NCBI GenBank assembly: GCA_044238935.1 | Contig: JBIICI010000009.1 | Location: 19,283-83,282 of the forward strand | From: JBIICI01 sp044238935 | GTDB lineage: Bacteria; Pseudomonadota; Alphaproteobacteria; Micavibrionales; Micavibrionaceae | Direction of reading: 5' to 3' | DNA: 64,000 nt | Part shown: one piece after another, positions 8,704 through 17,183 of the stretch | Layout: each line of letters opens with the position of its first letter | How positions within the stretch are numbered: the stretch's first letter is position 1 | Notes under the pieces: model-generated | What the model saw: the letters and a program-made list of their open reading frames with translations, nothing else | Databases searched by the model: none | Told to the model about the DNA's origin: nothing | Made by a program: the position numbers and the translations under genes

Positions 8704-11025
8704 TCACTGTAATTCTTTGGATAAAGTCTGTAGGTTTTTATATTCAGCAACAGCTTGTAGGATGAGATCTGAATGAAGTGTTCCTTTTTCTGCTTGATCC
8801 TGAACGGTCTCAGAAATATGGCCTAATTTTGCACATCCCGCAGAGCGCGCCCCGCCTTTTAGGCTATGGGCAATCTCAGCAATGGATGTTAAATCGTTTG
8901 CCTTCATGGTTTCTTGTAAATTCTGAATTTGTTCTGCGGCAAATTCGATAAATAGCTGAATCATCTCAATCGCATCCTGATCCCACGCGCCCATATTGCG
9001 AATAACCATATCGCGATCAATGGAAGGGATGCCATCATCTGGTTTTGTAGTGGGAGTGGGTGATGTGGGGTTTTCTGTGTTATCAGATGTTTTAATGCCC
9101 CATCGATCCAATAAACGCTTCATTTGCCCAATCGATATGGGTTTAATTAGGGCTTCATCAAAGCCATGTTTTTGGTATGTGGAGCGATCCGCCATTTGCA
9201 CATCAGCGGTCATCGCGATAACGGGAATATGTGATCCATAAGAGTCTTTAATCGCTCTAACCAGACCATAGCCATCCATTTCAGGCATATGTAAATCAGT
9301 GATAACGAGCCCAAAATCGATCACATCCATGATTTTTAGCGCATCTAATCCATTATGGGCAAAATGATATTGAACATTTAGTTTTTTTAGCTGTTTTTCA
9401 AAGAGAATCCGGACATTTGGGGTATCTTCTGCGATTAAGATTGTTTGATGACGGCTTAGCTCGCCTTTGCCTTGTCGTTTCTTTGCTGCATCTAAAACAG
9501 CTTGTCCTAATCCAATGCGGCTGGCAGGTTTTGATAGGCATGAAACACCCATGGCTTGTAAGCTGTGACGGAGCATATTATCTTCGAGTGTGGTATACAT
9601 TAACATACCCATGCTTGGATATTCCAAGTAAATATTTTGAAGTAATTTCAATCCGTTGCAATTGTTTTTTGTATTATTTAATTCATGTTCTGTGATCACA
9701 ACATCAAAGCGAATTTGTTCTAAAATATTCGTAGCGGCATCAAAATCAAGGACATGGTGCATATGGGCTCCCATAGCAGAGAGGGAGCGTGTAATTTCAT
9801 TGGCGCCTATGGCGTGAGGCTCAACGCTTAATACAGATAATCCTGTTAAATCTGGTAATATTAAAGAATTTTCGTCTACATCAATAGACTCAGTGATGAT
9901 TTCAAACCAAAACAAAGACCCTCTTTGATCTGGTTTTTCGTTAATATTACCGTGTGTTACGCCAATTTTTCCACCCATAAGTTCAACTAATTTTTTACAA
10001 ATTGATAACCCTAAACCCGTTCCCCCAAATTGTCGTGAGGTTGAGTTATCGGCTTGTTGAAAGGGACGGAAAAGGCGCGCCATGGTTTCGTCGCTCATCC
10101 CAATGCCTGTATCTTCCACCTCAAAACGGAGTCCAATTTGCTTATTCTCTGGCGTTTTTAGATGGTTTATCTTATGACTAACTCGTAAGATAACGCGCCC
10201 TTCGTGGGTAAATTTTAGGGCGTTTCCTAATAAATTTAACAATATTTGACGTAATCTTTTGGGATCACCAATGATAACGGCGGGCACGTCTTGTGAAACT
10301 TCGTTTAAAATTATGAGATTTTTCCCGCGGGTTTTGATGGATAGGGCTTCGGTGACGCTACGGACTAAACTGCGTACGGGCACTTCAAAATGATCTAATT
10401 GTGTTTGGTCGGCATCCATTTTGGCAAAATCTAAAATTTCATCCAGAATTTCCAGTAATCCACAGGAGGATTCTTTGGCAAGACTCACCATTCTTAATGT
10501 TGAGTCTTCAACAATTTCGCCTTCGATGAGTTCCAAAAATCCAAACACACTTTGCATGGGGGTGCGGATTTCATGGCTCATTGTGGCTAAAAAATTGGAT
10601 TTATTTTGGGCTAATGTATCGGCTTGTTTGACTGCATTTTCCAATTTTTGTTGCATTTCAATATTGGATGATAAATCAATCATCCATATATAAATCACAT
10701 CTTGATCTTCTAATGTCCCCCATTGTGGGATAAATTGAATCCATTGATCTTGAACATTATGGGTGGTTTCTTCGGGTAAATGGATTCCACATAGGCTGTG
10801 AACCCATAGATGCATAATATGATCTGAGGGTAACAGGCTGAAATCGCCTAAAATCTCAGGGAACAGCATGGCAGCGGTCGCGTTTTTGTATAAAATAGGC
10901 AATGATTGATGGCTTTTCTTTAAAACCATTAATCCGATGGGTGATCGGTCAAATTGTGAAATTGGAAATTCCATATCAATCAAATCCAGTTTATTTTCCT
11001 CGATGCTATCAGTTAAATCTTTCAC
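8704..11025 (-). CDS. hybrid sensor histidine kinase with two receivers and Hpt
   Basis: A 773-residue phosphorelay protein without membrane segments, so probably cytoplasmic. Order: N-terminal PAS-like region (1-130), HisKA with the phospho-acceptor His151 in MSHEIRTP, HATPase with N, G1 (DTGIGM) and G2 (GGTGLGLSICKKLVELMGG) boxes to about 375. A first receiver (about 390-510) looks degenerate: the usual DD/DxxMP pattern is replaced by VITEHELNN. A complete second receiver (about 525-645, phospho-Asp in VITDLHMPEMDG) follows. The C-terminal Hpt domain carries the acceptor His in AHSLKGGARSAG. Start is GTG with AAAGG three bases upstream. The 3' end lies 2 bases from the end of cheZ. Signal and cognate regulator are unknown. 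Confidence 0.9.
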   Translation of the reverse strand: MKDLTDSIEENKLDLIDMEFPISQFDRSPIGLMVLKKSHQSLPILYKNATAAMLFPEILGDFSLLPSDHIMHLWVHSLCGIHLPEETTHNVQDQWIQFIPQWGTLEDQDVIYIWMIDLSSNIEMQQKLENAVKQADTLAQNKSNFLATMSHEIRTPMQSVFGFLELIEGEIVEDSTLRMVSLAKESSCGLLEILDEILDFAKMDADQTQLDHFEVPVRSLVRSVTEALSIKTRGKNLIILNEVSQDVPAVIIGDPKRLRQILLNLLGNALKFTHEGRVILRVSHKINHLKTPENKQIGLRFEVEDTGIGMSDETMARLFRPFQQADNSTSRQFGGTGLGLSICKKLVELMGGKIGVTHGNINEKPDQRGSLFWFEIITESIDVDENSLILPDLTGLSVLSVEPHAIGANEITRSLSAMGAHMHHVLDFDAATNILEQIRFDVVITEHELNNTKNNCNGLKLLQNIYLEYPSMGMLMYTTLEDNMLRHSLQAMGVSCLSKPASRIGLGQAVLDAAKKRQGKGELSRHQTILIAEDTPNVRILFEKQLKKLNVQYHFAHNGLDALKIMDVIDFGLVITDLHMPEMDGYGLVRAIKDSYGSHIPVIAMTADVQMADRSTYQKHGFDEALIKPISIGQMKRLLDRWGIKTSDNTENPTSPTPTTKPDDGIPSIDRDMVIRNMGAWDQDAIEMIQLFIEFAAEQIQNLQETMKANDLTSIAEIAHSLKGGARSAGCAKLGHISETVQDQAEKGTLHSDLILQAVAEYKNLQTLSKELQ

Positions 11026-11084
11026 AAACCTTTATAATAAGGTAATGTTTCGAATAAATTTTATAAAAATAGAGGATTTCATTT

Positions 11085-12086
11085 ATGGGTTATACCGTCG
11101 CAATTATGGGCGCAACTGGCAATGTCGGGCGTGAGCTTTTGTCAATCTTGCACGAACGTGCCTTTCCTGTTGATAAGATCATTGCCTTAGCATCCAGCCG
11201 TTCTGCTGGGGGAACAGTGTCTTTTGGTGATCAAGATATTTTAGTACAGGATTTAGCAAAATTTGATTTTGCAGGGGTTGATTTGGTTTTGTCATCGGCA
11301 GGGGCAAAAATTTCGGCTGAATATGCGCCAAAGGCCGCCGCTGCGGGGGCGTTGGTGATTGATAATACCAGCCATTTCCGCATGGATCCCGATGTGCCCT
11401 TAATTGTGCCAGAGGTCAACGGGCATTTGATTAAGGGTGATATTCCCAAAAACATTATTGCCAACCCGAATTGTTCGACGATTCAAATGGTCGTGGCGTT
11501 AAAGCCATTGCATGATGCCTTTACGATTAAGCGCGTGGTGGTTTCCACCTATCAATCTGTATCGGGCACAGGGCGCGAGGCGATGGATGAGCTGTTTAAC
11601 CAAACCCGTGCGATTTTTATGAATAATCATCCTGAGCCTGAAGTGTACAAGAAGCGCATTGCCTATAATGTCATTCCCCAAATTGATGTGTTTATGGATG
11701 ATGGGATGACCAAGGAAGAATGGAAAATGATGGTGGAGACCAAGAAAATTCTTGATCCAGCCATAAAATTAACAGCGAATTGTGTGCGTGTGCCTGTGTT
11801 TATTGGGCATAGTGAGATGATCAATATTGAATGTGAAAAAGAAATCACCGTTGAGGCTGCCAAAAAAGTTTGGAGCAAAGCCAAGGGCTTAAAAGTGATT
11901 GACCGCGAAACGGATTTGGAATTTATCACGCCCTATGAAATTCAAGGCGAAGATGATGTGTATGTCAGCCGTATCAGAGAGGATTTTAGCGTTGAAAATG
12001 GCCTGTCATTCTGGTGTGTTGCCGATAATTTACGCAAAGGCGCGGCTTTAAACGCGGTGCAGATCGCTGAAATTTGGGCGCGATAA
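11085..12086 (+). CDS. asd: aspartate-semialdehyde dehydrogenase
   Basis: NADPH-dependent conversion of aspartyl phosphate to aspartate semialdehyde, the branch point to lysine/diaminopimelate, threonine and methionine. The 333-residue length fits. The nucleotide-binding motif GATGNVGREL is at residues 7-16. The catalytic Cys is in ANPNCSTIQM near residue 129. The later HSEMINIECE segment carries the active-site His. AGAGGA stands nine bases before the ATG, and TATAAT at 11033-11038 could be its -10 box. acpS follows 6 bases after the stop, probably co-transcribed. Confidence 0.96.
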   Translation: MGYTVAIMGATGNVGRELLSILHERAFPVDKIIALASSRSAGGTVSFGDQDILVQDLAKFDFAGVDLVLSSAGAKISAEYAPKAAAAGALVIDNTSHFRMDPDVPLIVPEVNGHLIKGDIPKNIIANPNCSTIQMVVALKPLHDAFTIKRVVVSTYQSVSGTGREAMDELFNQTRAIFMNNHPEPEVYKKRIAYNVIPQIDVFMDDGMTKEEWKMMVETKKILDPAIKLTANCVRVPVFIGHSEMINIECEKEITVEAAKKVWSKAKGLKVIDRETDLEFITPYEIQGEDDVYVSRIREDFSVENGLSFWCVADNLRKGAALNAVQIAEIWAR

Positions 12087-12092
12087 CGTAAG

Positions 12093-12494
12093 ATGATTAT
12101 TGGTATTGGTCACGATATTGTACAAATTCCGCGTATCCAAGCCTTGTTACAACGCTATGGATCGCGTTTTACGCAAAAATGTTTTGCAGAAATTGAGTGT
12201 AATCGTGCCGTCAACTTATCCCTTGCGCAACAAGCCGCGTATTACGCAAAGCGTTTTGCCGCAAAAGAGGCGTGTGTGAAGGCGCTGGGCACAGGATTTC
12301 GGGATCAGATTATGTTCAAAGATATTACCATAGAAAATGACGCCTTAGGAAAGCCTTTTATAAATTTAACGGGCGCGGCCTTGCAAAGATTGCATCATCT
12401 ATCAGGAACAATAATTCACCTGAGTTTGAGTGATGATTTCCCGATTGCTAGTGCTTTTGTTGTGATCGAGGCATATAGCGCACGCAATATATAG
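12093..12494 (+). CDS. acpS: holo-[acyl-carrier-protein] synthase
   Basis: Transfers 4'-phosphopantetheine from CoA to acyl carrier protein. The 133-residue length is usual for the family. Both signatures are present: GIGHDIVQIPRI at residues 3-14 with the Mg-binding Asp, and KRFAAKEACVKALGTG near 49-64 with the second acidic ligand. Placed 6 bases behind asd. The stop codon is embedded in a perfect palindrome (see 12490-12527). Confidence 0.94.
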   Translation: MIIGIGHDIVQIPRIQALLQRYGSRFTQKCFAEIECNRAVNLSLAQQAAYYAKRFAAKEACVKALGTGFRDQIMFKDITIENDALGKPFINLTGAALQRLHHLSGTIIHLSLSDDFPIASAFVVIEAYSARNI

Positions 12495-12527
12495 TATTTT
12501 GAAATACTATAAAATGAATCATTTTAT
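12490..12527. repeat. two adjacent perfect palindromes at the acpS 3' end
   Basis: Palindrome one: 10-base arms at 12490-12499 and 12502-12511 around TG. Palindrome two: ATAAAATGA (12509-12517) and TCATTTTAT (12519-12527) around one base. They share three bases, so the two hairpins are mutually exclusive at the junction. The first overlaps the acpS stop codon. There is no T-run, so neither is a classical terminator. They may be mRNA 3'-end stabilisers or a binding site. Confidence 0.6.
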
Positions 12528-12612
12528 GCCGCCTTAGCTATAGATTGCCTTTCTTTTGTCGTGATCCGGCGTTATATTCAACAGACAAAATAATTATGAT
12601 AGGATATTGATC

Positions 12613-13248
12613 ATGCGGTTCAAAATAATTTTACTAGGGTTGATTTTAACATTTTTCACTGTCATCCCTGCACAGGCGGCCACAAAAACCACGATTCAGG
12701 ACATTGAGAATTATTTGAATAATATCAGCGCGTTACAAGCGGACTTTACACAAAACGACCAAGAGGGGTTAGAGCGCAAAGGGGTTTTTTACTTGAATCG
12801 CCCAGGAAAATTAAGATTTGAATATTATCCTATGCCGGGGCATCCGTTAAATGATTTTATCGTCGCTGATGGTAAATTTGTCTATTATTATGATTCTGAG
12901 ATGGAAGAACAAACAAATGCTCCCATTGGTCAAACTTTGGCGGATTTGATCTTACGCCCTAATTTATCCTTAGAAAAAACATTGGATGTTGTGAAATTCA
13001 CTGAGGCAAATAATCAAATCTTATTGGTTTTGCGCCAGAAAAAAGAACCTGAGGCAGGGCAGATTGATTTTACTTTTACCAGCGCGCCTTTGACCTTAAA
13101 AGGTTGGACGGTCACAGATGCCACAGGATATAAAACCACATTAAATTTACGCAATATCACTGTACCTGAAACCTTAGATTCTGCGTTGTTTGTTTACAAA
13201 GATCCCAAAAATAAGCTCAAAAAGAAGGGTTTTGAGTTGAATGAATAA
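12613..13248 (+). CDS. lolA: outer-membrane lipoprotein carrier protein LolA
   Basis: Periplasmic chaperone that carries lipoproteins from LolCDE to the outer membrane. The ATG at 12613, eight bases after AGGA, is chosen over an in-frame TTG at 12607. A clear signal peptide (Arg-Phe-Lys followed by a hydrophobic run ending VIPAQAA) occupies about the first 22 residues. The mature part has the LolA pattern: SALQADFTQ near the start, GVFYLNRPGKLRFEY, and the region around FIVADGKFVYYYDSEM. The gene overlaps recR by 8 bases (stop inside the recR start region), indicating coupled translation. Confidence 0.92.
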   Translation: MRFKIILLGLILTFFTVIPAQAATKTTIQDIENYLNNISALQADFTQNDQEGLERKGVFYLNRPGKLRFEYYPMPGHPLNDFIVADGKFVYYYDSEMEEQTNAPIGQTLADLILRPNLSLEKTLDVVKFTEANNQILLVLRQKKEPEAGQIDFTFTSAPLTLKGWTVTDATGYKTTLNLRNITVPETLDSALFVYKDPKNKLKKKGFELNE

Positions 13249-13852
13249 AAAGGCATCGACATCGCCCTTTGATAATTTGGTTTATGCTTTGTCGCGCTTG
13301 CCGGGATTGGGGCGGCGTTCTGCGAATCGGATTGCCCTTTATTTGCTAACGCGTAAGGAATCAGCCTTCGCGCCCCTGATTAAATCTTGTCAAACAGCCT
13401 ATGATCAAATTGTGCAATGTTCCGTTTGTGGGAATTTAGATCATGTTGACCCTTGTCATATTTGTACATCCTCTAAACGTGCGGAGGCAAAGACTTTATG
13501 TGTTGTTGCAACCGTCAGCGATTTATGGGCAGTTGAACGCAGTCGCGCCCATTTTGGTCATTACCATGTCTTGGGCGGTGTTTTATCGGCCTTGGATGGG
13601 ATCACGCCTGAAAAATTGGCCATTGGGTCATTATTAGATCGCATCAAAGATGATGCCTATCAAGAAATTATCATTGCCTTAGGCGCAACAGTGAATGGTC
13701 AAACGACCTCTTATTACATTCATGATCGCTTAAAAAACAAAACACAGGCAAAAATCAGTGGATTAGCGCACGGTGTGCCTGTGGGCGGAGAGCTGGATTA
13801 TCTGGATGAGGGCACTATTTCCACGGCTTTAAGATCCCGTTCAGCTTTATAA
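13241..13852 (+). CDS. recR: recombination mediator RecR
   Basis: RecR acts with RecO to load RecA on gapped DNA. It has 203 residues, normal for the family. The N-terminal helix-hairpin-helix contains LSRLPGLGRRSANRIALYLL. A four-cysteine zinc site follows (CSVCG at about 60, CHIC near 71). The Toprim domain has LCVVATVSDLWAVE and the later IALGATVNGQTTSYYI. Its start overlaps the lolA stop. Confidence 0.95.
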   Translation: MNKKASTSPFDNLVYALSRLPGLGRRSANRIALYLLTRKESAFAPLIKSCQTAYDQIVQCSVCGNLDHVDPCHICTSSKRAEAKTLCVVATVSDLWAVERSRAHFGHYHVLGGVLSALDGITPEKLAIGSLLDRIKDDAYQEIIIALGATVNGQTTSYYIHDRLKNKTQAKISGLAHGVPVGGELDYLDEGTISTALRSRSAL

Positions 13853-13870
13853 GATAAACTATGGGCTATT

Positions 13871-15745
13871 ATGGTTCATAAATATACGCATCTTGATCAA
13901 TATATTAATATTTCAAAACCTTTTGTGTTGTTTGAAAAAGAAGAGCGCGTCTTTATCTTTCAAGGCATTTTGCGTGATCTAAAATCAACGGATGATGTTT
14001 TAGATCTTTCAAATCGATATGATAGCGATGTTATTTTTTTCTTACCTTTTCGAACATTACAAGAGAAAAATTTTGTAACCAAGGGCAATGAACCAATTTT
14101 ATCAATGATCGTGCAGTATGAATGCAGCATGCCCAAGAGCGAAATTTACGATACGCTGCCTGATCATCCTATTCATATCGAAGATAATTTAAAACCAACC
14201 ATTGATGATCTAACTTTTCAAAAAATGATTGAGGATGTCCAAGAATGTGAAATTAACAAAGGGCAAATCGCGCAAATTACCTTATCGCGCTTGTTTACGA
14301 CACGTCTTTTGAATTGTTCCATGGGCACAATATTGTCTTTATACAAACGTTTATTAGATCAAAAAGGGCATCATCGAACAATTTTATTTGCGGATCCCGT
14401 GAAAAATCAATTCCTAATCGGTATGACTCCCAAACGGCATTTGCAAATTGCTTTTAATGAAACAATCATGTCCCCCTTATCAGGGACATTTATCAAGCGG
14501 GATGAGTCGAAATTCGAAGATGATGTCACGCATTTCCTGCAATCCTCCCATGCCATGCAAAAGCTGTATCAGCAAATGGATGAAGAATTAAAATTAATGG
14601 TGCGCTTTTGTTCGGAAGGTGGGCGCATCATGGGGCCTTATCTGCGTGAAATGGATGAGGTCATTCATTCAGAATATGACATTATCGGCAGCCGCGCAAA
14701 AGATAGTTTTGAGGCCTTGAAAATCAGTGGCCATAGCCCGTGTATTATTGGCAGTCCTGTAAAAAAAGCATGCGCCCTTATTCATCAATATGAATCCGAA
14801 TCACGTCGTTATTATGGCGGTGGTGTTGGTATTTATCGCCATAACCCACGCGGAACAGCCGATGGAGATTTAGATGTTTCGGTGATTATTCGTATGGCTG
14901 AGATTTCACAGTCAGGGCGGCTGGATTATCGGGTGGGTACAAATATTATGGTACATTCCAATCCTGAAACGGAAATGCGCAGCACAATTCGTAAAACCGA
15001 AGGGTTTTTAAAAATTTTAAAAGGGCAATCAGATACAAAAAAAGAATGGCTAACACCAGAGCGACGCAAAATTATTGAACCTCTATTGCAAAACTGCAAT
15101 GATCGCATGTCCCCTTTTTGGCGAACACCCCAAAATAGTTGGTTCAGAGGGGAGCGTTTTGATCATTTAACTATTCAAATTATTGATGGCGGCAATGATT
15201 TTTCATGGATGTTGTTGCATATGTTAAATCATATGGGCGCAAAGGCTGAAATTATTGAATTAGATCATTTCACCCCCCCTCAAATCGCCCCCGATTTGGT
15301 CATTTTAGGATCAGGCCCCGGTTTTATTAAATCAGATACATTACAAGATAAGTATAAACCTGTTCTAAATTACCTTATGCATCATGAAATTCCTGTTTTG
15401 GGGATAGGGTTAGGTCATCAATTGCTCTGTGATTATTATGGGTTTGATATTGCGCATACTAATGACAACACGAATCACCTATCATCACAGGGCACACAGA
15501 GGCAAATTATGATTTTTGATCGCCCACATTATGCTGGGTTTTATAACTCCTTTGCAATGATTTATGATCATAAAACCGCAGAAAAACAGGGGATTTATTG
15601 CGAAACTGATGAGTTTAATCATATCATGACATTACGTTCCCATCACCATATTGGCTTTCAATTTCACCCTGAATCGGTGATGTCAGAAACGGGATATGGT
15701 CTGTTGAACCAAGCAATTTCTTTATTAACAACAAAATGGCTGTGA
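13871..15745 (+). CDS. fused anthranilate-synthase-like protein (TrpEG/PhzE type) with altered amidotransferase site
   Basis: A 624-residue fusion of a chorismate-binding domain (about 1-400) and a class I glutamine amidotransferase domain (about 430-620), the arrangement of alphaproteobacterial TrpEG and of PhzE. The synthase half has MSPLSGTF, the conserved His in EVIHSEYDIIGSR, CIIGSPVKKAC, RRYYGGGVGIY and DYRVGTNIMVHSNPETE. Several of these read closer to PhzE-like proteins than to classical TrpE. In the amidotransferase half the His/Glu pair is intact (GFQFHPES, about 596-603), but the nucleophile motif normally GxCLGHQ reads GIGLGHQ, with Gly at residue 513. The oxyanion strand PGPG is also altered (GSGPG). 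Glutamine-dependent activity is therefore doubtful. No other trp genes are nearby. The ribosome site is weak. Confidence 0.8.
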   Translation: MVHKYTHLDQYINISKPFVLFEKEERVFIFQGILRDLKSTDDVLDLSNRYDSDVIFFLPFRTLQEKNFVTKGNEPILSMIVQYECSMPKSEIYDTLPDHPIHIEDNLKPTIDDLTFQKMIEDVQECEINKGQIAQITLSRLFTTRLLNCSMGTILSLYKRLLDQKGHHRTILFADPVKNQFLIGMTPKRHLQIAFNETIMSPLSGTFIKRDESKFEDDVTHFLQSSHAMQKLYQQMDEELKLMVRFCSEGGRIMGPYLREMDEVIHSEYDIIGSRAKDSFEALKISGHSPCIIGSPVKKACALIHQYESESRRYYGGGVGIYRHNPRGTADGDLDVSVIIRMAEISQSGRLDYRVGTNIMVHSNPETEMRSTIRKTEGFLKILKGQSDTKKEWLTPERRKIIEPLLQNCNDRMSPFWRTPQNSWFRGERFDHLTIQIIDGGNDFSWMLLHMLNHMGAKAEIIELDHFTPPQIAPDLVILGSGPGFIKSDTLQDKYKPVLNYLMHHEIPVLGIGLGHQLLCDYYGFDIAHTNDNTNHLSSQGTQRQIMIFDRPHYAGFYNSFAMIYDHKTAEKQGIYCETDEFNHIMTLRSHHHIGFQFHPESVMSETGYGLLNQAISLLTTKWL

Positions 15746-16539
15746 TGTTTAGATTTTTAGCATATTCTGTCCTGACTTCAGACAAATCCTATCATCGCGG
15801 CAGTGTGTTATGGTTTGTGTTGATTTGTATTATTTTATTAGGCGCACTTTCTTTGACAATCACGCGATCAGGATCAAAGGTTAATCAAACGGGCGATTAT
15901 GAGCAATTGCAAACCGAAGCCGGCAGCATCGTCCGCACCGCCAAGGGGATTGAACGCGCCGTTGAAAATATGCGCACCCAAGGGGTCAGTGAGAATGATT
16001 TTTGCTTTGATGATCCGTTATGGGGGCATAATGACTATAATCACAGCGCGTGCGCCACAGCCTCCAATAAAATCTTTAATACCGCATCGGGCGTATATGG
16101 TGGCGGGATTAATTTTCCGCAGGCCAATGAATCTTGGTTCGATCCTGCCTTTGATGCGAATGTGTTTTCTGGGGCGTGGTTGTTTACCGCCTATGATTGC
16201 GTGCATGATGTGGGCAGCGGCGCAAGCTGTAGCGGATCTGGGGATAATCCATCATTGGAATTACTCGCAATCCTCCCCTTTATTCGCAAAGATTTATGTG
16301 TGGCGATCAATAAGATTGTGGGTGTCACCAACCCCAGCGGCAATCCGCCTGTCGATGCGTCCAGCTTTTTGCCCGCCACGGTTGCCGCGGCAGCCTTCCA
16401 AGGCGTTTATAGTTTTGGCGATAATATAGGGGACAACACCAATCTGGATACGCATGGATCAGGCTGTTTCCAAGCCGGCGGCGGCACAAATTCCCCCAGC
16501 GGATCCTATCATTTTTATCATACGCTGATTGCGCGTTAA
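15736..16539 (+). CDS. prepilin-like single-pass membrane or secreted protein
   Basis: A 267-residue protein of unknown function. Near the N-terminus HRG is followed by a hydrophobic stretch (residues 23-41, SVLWFVLICIILLGALSLT) and then a helical, charged segment. This is the layout of type IV prepilins or pseudopilins, with the possible cleavage after Gly22; there is no exact GFTLIE motif. The C-terminal two-thirds are Gly/Ser/Asn-rich with several Cys that could form disulfides. The ATG at 15736 overlaps the preceding gene by 10 bases; a second in-frame ATG at 15745 overlaps its TGA by one base. The 3' end overlaps the TonB-like gene on the other strand by 4 bases. No pilus assembly genes are nearby. 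Confidence 0.65.
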   Translation: MAVMFRFLAYSVLTSDKSYHRGSVLWFVLICIILLGALSLTITRSGSKVNQTGDYEQLQTEAGSIVRTAKGIERAVENMRTQGVSENDFCFDDPLWGHNDYNHSACATASNKIFNTASGVYGGGINFPQANESWFDPAFDANVFSGAWLFTAYDCVHDVGSGASCSGSGDNPSLELLAILPFIRKDLCVAINKIVGVTNPSGNPPVDASSFLPATVAAAAFQGVYSFGDNIGDNTNLDTHGSGCFQAGGGTNSPSGSYHFYHTLIAR

Positions 16540-17183
16540 TCATTAAGCGCGTACGCAAAGGGTATATCTAATGTCAATGTTGATTGAGGGATGCTCTCAG
16601 GCAAAGGCGGGAGGGGGTTGGCGGTCGTTAAGGTTTCAAACGCGGCCTTATCCAAGGTGGGATAATTTGAGCTTTCGATCAAATGACGCGATAGCATATT
16701 GCCGCTGCGGTCAATGGTCACGGTAATCACCACCTTGCCTTCCATATTTTGCATACGGGCGCGGCGCGGGTAATTTTTATGCTTTTCTAAATGCGCCTGC
16801 ACATGGGTGAAATAATCATAGACTGCCCCTGTTTTTTCTGCTGTGCCTTTTTGAATCGTGGGCGTGGGGGAGGGGGGCAAGGCACTGGTCTGGACTTGTT
16901 TTTGAACAGGCGCCGCTTTGCTGGAGGCTATATTTTGTTTCACAATCGGCTTTTTGGGTGGGGTTTTATCAACCTGTTTTGCCACAGGACGCGTGGCAAC
17001 AGGCGGCGATACAGGATCAGGGGCAGGGGTTTCAAAGACAACCGAAATTGGGATGATCTTGGCAGGATCAGCTGGTTTTTTAGGGAATGTATACAATAAG
17101 ATCAATAAAACAGCACAATGAATCGATAGCGATATCAAAACCATCTGCCATAAAGGTGTGCGTCTATTTTTAAAATCCATCAT
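16536..17183 (-). CDS. TonB-family energy transducer
   Basis: A 215-residue TonB-like protein that would couple the inner-membrane proton motive force to outer-membrane receptors. It has a single N-terminal membrane anchor (about residues 13-31), a Pro/Lys/Ala-rich periplasmic spacer (about 35-115), and a C-terminal TonB domain with KNYPRRARMQNMEGKVVITV and a final strand containing LDIPFAY. The ATG overlaps the PepSY gene stop by 4 bases, indicating coupled translation. The nearby receptor at 19.5-21.7 kb in the same direction is the obvious partner. No exbB/exbD in the window. Confidence 0.87.
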   Translation of the reverse strand: MMDFKNRRTPLWQMVLISLSIHCAVLLILLYTFPKKPADPAKIIPISVVFETPAPDPVSPPVATRPVAKQVDKTPPKKPIVKQNIASSKAAPVQKQVQTSALPPSPTPTIQKGTAEKTGAVYDYFTHVQAHLEKHKNYPRRARMQNMEGKVVITVTIDRSGNMLSRHLIESSNYPTLDKAAFETLTTANPLPPLPESIPQSTLTLDIPFAYALND

